Made by a program: the position numbers and the translations under genes. This document shows, one piece after another, positions 63,521 through 64,000 of a DNA stretch of 64,000 nucleotides. Positions within the stretch are counted from its first letter, which is position 1. Every line of letters starts with the position of its first letter. The notes beneath the pieces were generated by a model. The model was not told the DNA's origin, ran no database searches, and was given only the letters and a program-made list of their open reading frames with translations. The stretch comes from Romboutsia hominis (lineage in GTDB: Bacteria; Bacillota; Clostridia; Peptostreptococcales; Peptostreptococcaceae), in NCBI RefSeq assembly GCF_900002575.1, contig NZ_LN650648.1, forward strand, positions 1,116,001 to 1,180,000, written 5' to 3'.

Positions 63521-64000
63521 TTAATTATATTTGGGTATTAGTATAGTAAATTCTGTTAAAAAATCATCACTATTTGCAAATATATAATACCCATATTTAT
63601 CTAATATATTTTTTACTAAATAAAGACCATAACCTCTATCTGTACCATCTTTAGTAGAGTAGCCTTCTAAAAATATTGCATCAGTGTTATATATTTTAGG
63701 GCCGTTGTTTTTTATAGATATAACATATTGAAATTCATCTTCATAGACAAATAGTTTGATGTATTTATTATCTTTAGATATTGTAGATAATGAATCAATT
63801 GCATTATCTATTATATTAAGAAGTACAGAGCTCATTTCATTAGGCTCTATAATTAGATTGTCTATAAAATCTTGTATATAAACATCAAAAGTTATATTTT
63901 TCATAAGACATTCTTCATATTTTAATGAAGCTATAGCATCAAGGTAAGATACTTTACCATATCTTGAAGTTTTACTTCTAAAGTTATTAGATATATTTGT
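63521..64000 (-). CDS. GHKL sensor kinase, C-terminal part
   Basis: The frame stays open to the window edge, so only the last 159 residues are seen. They form the GHKL ATPase domain: NEMSSVLLNIIDNAIDSL (N box), SIKNNGPKI and GYSTKDGTDRGYGLYLVKNIL (G box). The domain lacks the usual HisKA, as in AgrC/CitA-type kinases. It is the partner of the LytTR regulator. The sensor region lies beyond the window. Confidence 0.9.
   Translation of the reverse strand, partial: TNISNNFRSKTSRYGKVSYLDAIASLKYEECLMKNITFDVYIQDFIDNLIIEPNEMSSVLLNIIDNAIDSLSTISKDNKYIKLFVYEDEFQYVISIKNNGPKIYNTDAIFLEGYSTKDGTDRGYGLYLVKNILDKYGYYIFANSDDFLTEFTILIPKYN

Overview
This 64 kb window is chromosomal DNA of a low-GC, anaerobic, Gram-positive bacterium. 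Gene content and codon use point to Clostridia, most likely Peptostreptococcaceae (the Paeniclostridium / Paraclostridium / Romboutsia / Clostridioides neighbourhood). The supporting signs are A/T-ending codons, strong GGAGG ribosome sites, frequent TTG and GTG starts, an AsrABC anaerobic sulfite reductase, a reverse rubrerythrin, a sensory [FeFe] hydrogenase, and a MurE with the meso-DAP motif DNPR. The genus is inferred, not proven. I saw no rRNA, tRNA, CRISPR array, transposase or prophage block.

Layout. 1-4.1 kb is a decaying accessory stretch: the end of a MocR-type regulator, a CYP152 fatty-acid peroxygenase P450 lying between two copies of the same terminator hairpin, and several gene remnants, including an iron alcohol dehydrogenase with two large losses. 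4.2-6.2 kb is an orphan sensor kinase with an extracellular ligand domain. 6.3-11.1 kb is the fructose PTS locus (PRD-type activator, fruK, fruA). 11.2-12.0 kb is a manganese exporter (mntP) behind a yybP-ykoY riboswitch. 12.2-13.0 kb is an MTA/SAH nucleosidase that carries a lipoprotein signal. 13.3-19.8 kb is the glycerol regulon: the antiterminator glpP, then glpFK, then a three-gene glycerol-3-phosphate dehydrogenase operon. Both target operons have a terminator leader sharing one sequence box. 19.9-25.6 kb is mixed: a GC-rich structured element, a secreted low-complexity protein, sialic-acid anomer enzymes, a creatininase-family hydrolase and small proteins.

25.9-35.5 kb holds membrane and envelope genes: an AI-2E-family exporter, a tandem pair of dynamin-like GTPases followed by a TPR glycosyltransferase, murE, a DUF2232-like membrane protein and a phosphodiesterase. 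35.5-37.2 kb is tyrS behind a tyrosine T-box (specifier UAC). 37.4-39.6 kb has an internally duplicated unknown protein, a DUF4870-like membrane protein and a DMT transporter. 39.8-44.1 kb covers redox biology: reverse rubrerythrin, then a Crp/Fnr regulator and asrABC with a perfect palindromic Crp-type site between them. 44.2-54.5 kb contains mostly single genes (DUF975, a basic protein with an arginine-rich tail, AIM24, DUF362 ferredoxin, pyrC, a two-component system, a metallophosphatase, asnB).

54.6-58.1 kb is a second two-component system with a membrane-anchored putative beta-propeller protein; its promoter region has three direct repeats at exact 11-bp spacing. 58.2-61.3 kb is a compact putative hydrogen-sensing module: a [2Fe-2S] thioredoxin-like protein, an HsfB-type hydrogenase with a PAS domain, and a SpoIIE-type phosphatase. 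61.6-64 kb has a FUSC-family membrane protein and, on the minus strand, a LytTR regulator with the end of its GHKL kinase. Most transcription is on the plus strand, and convergent genes are separated by long bidirectional hairpins.
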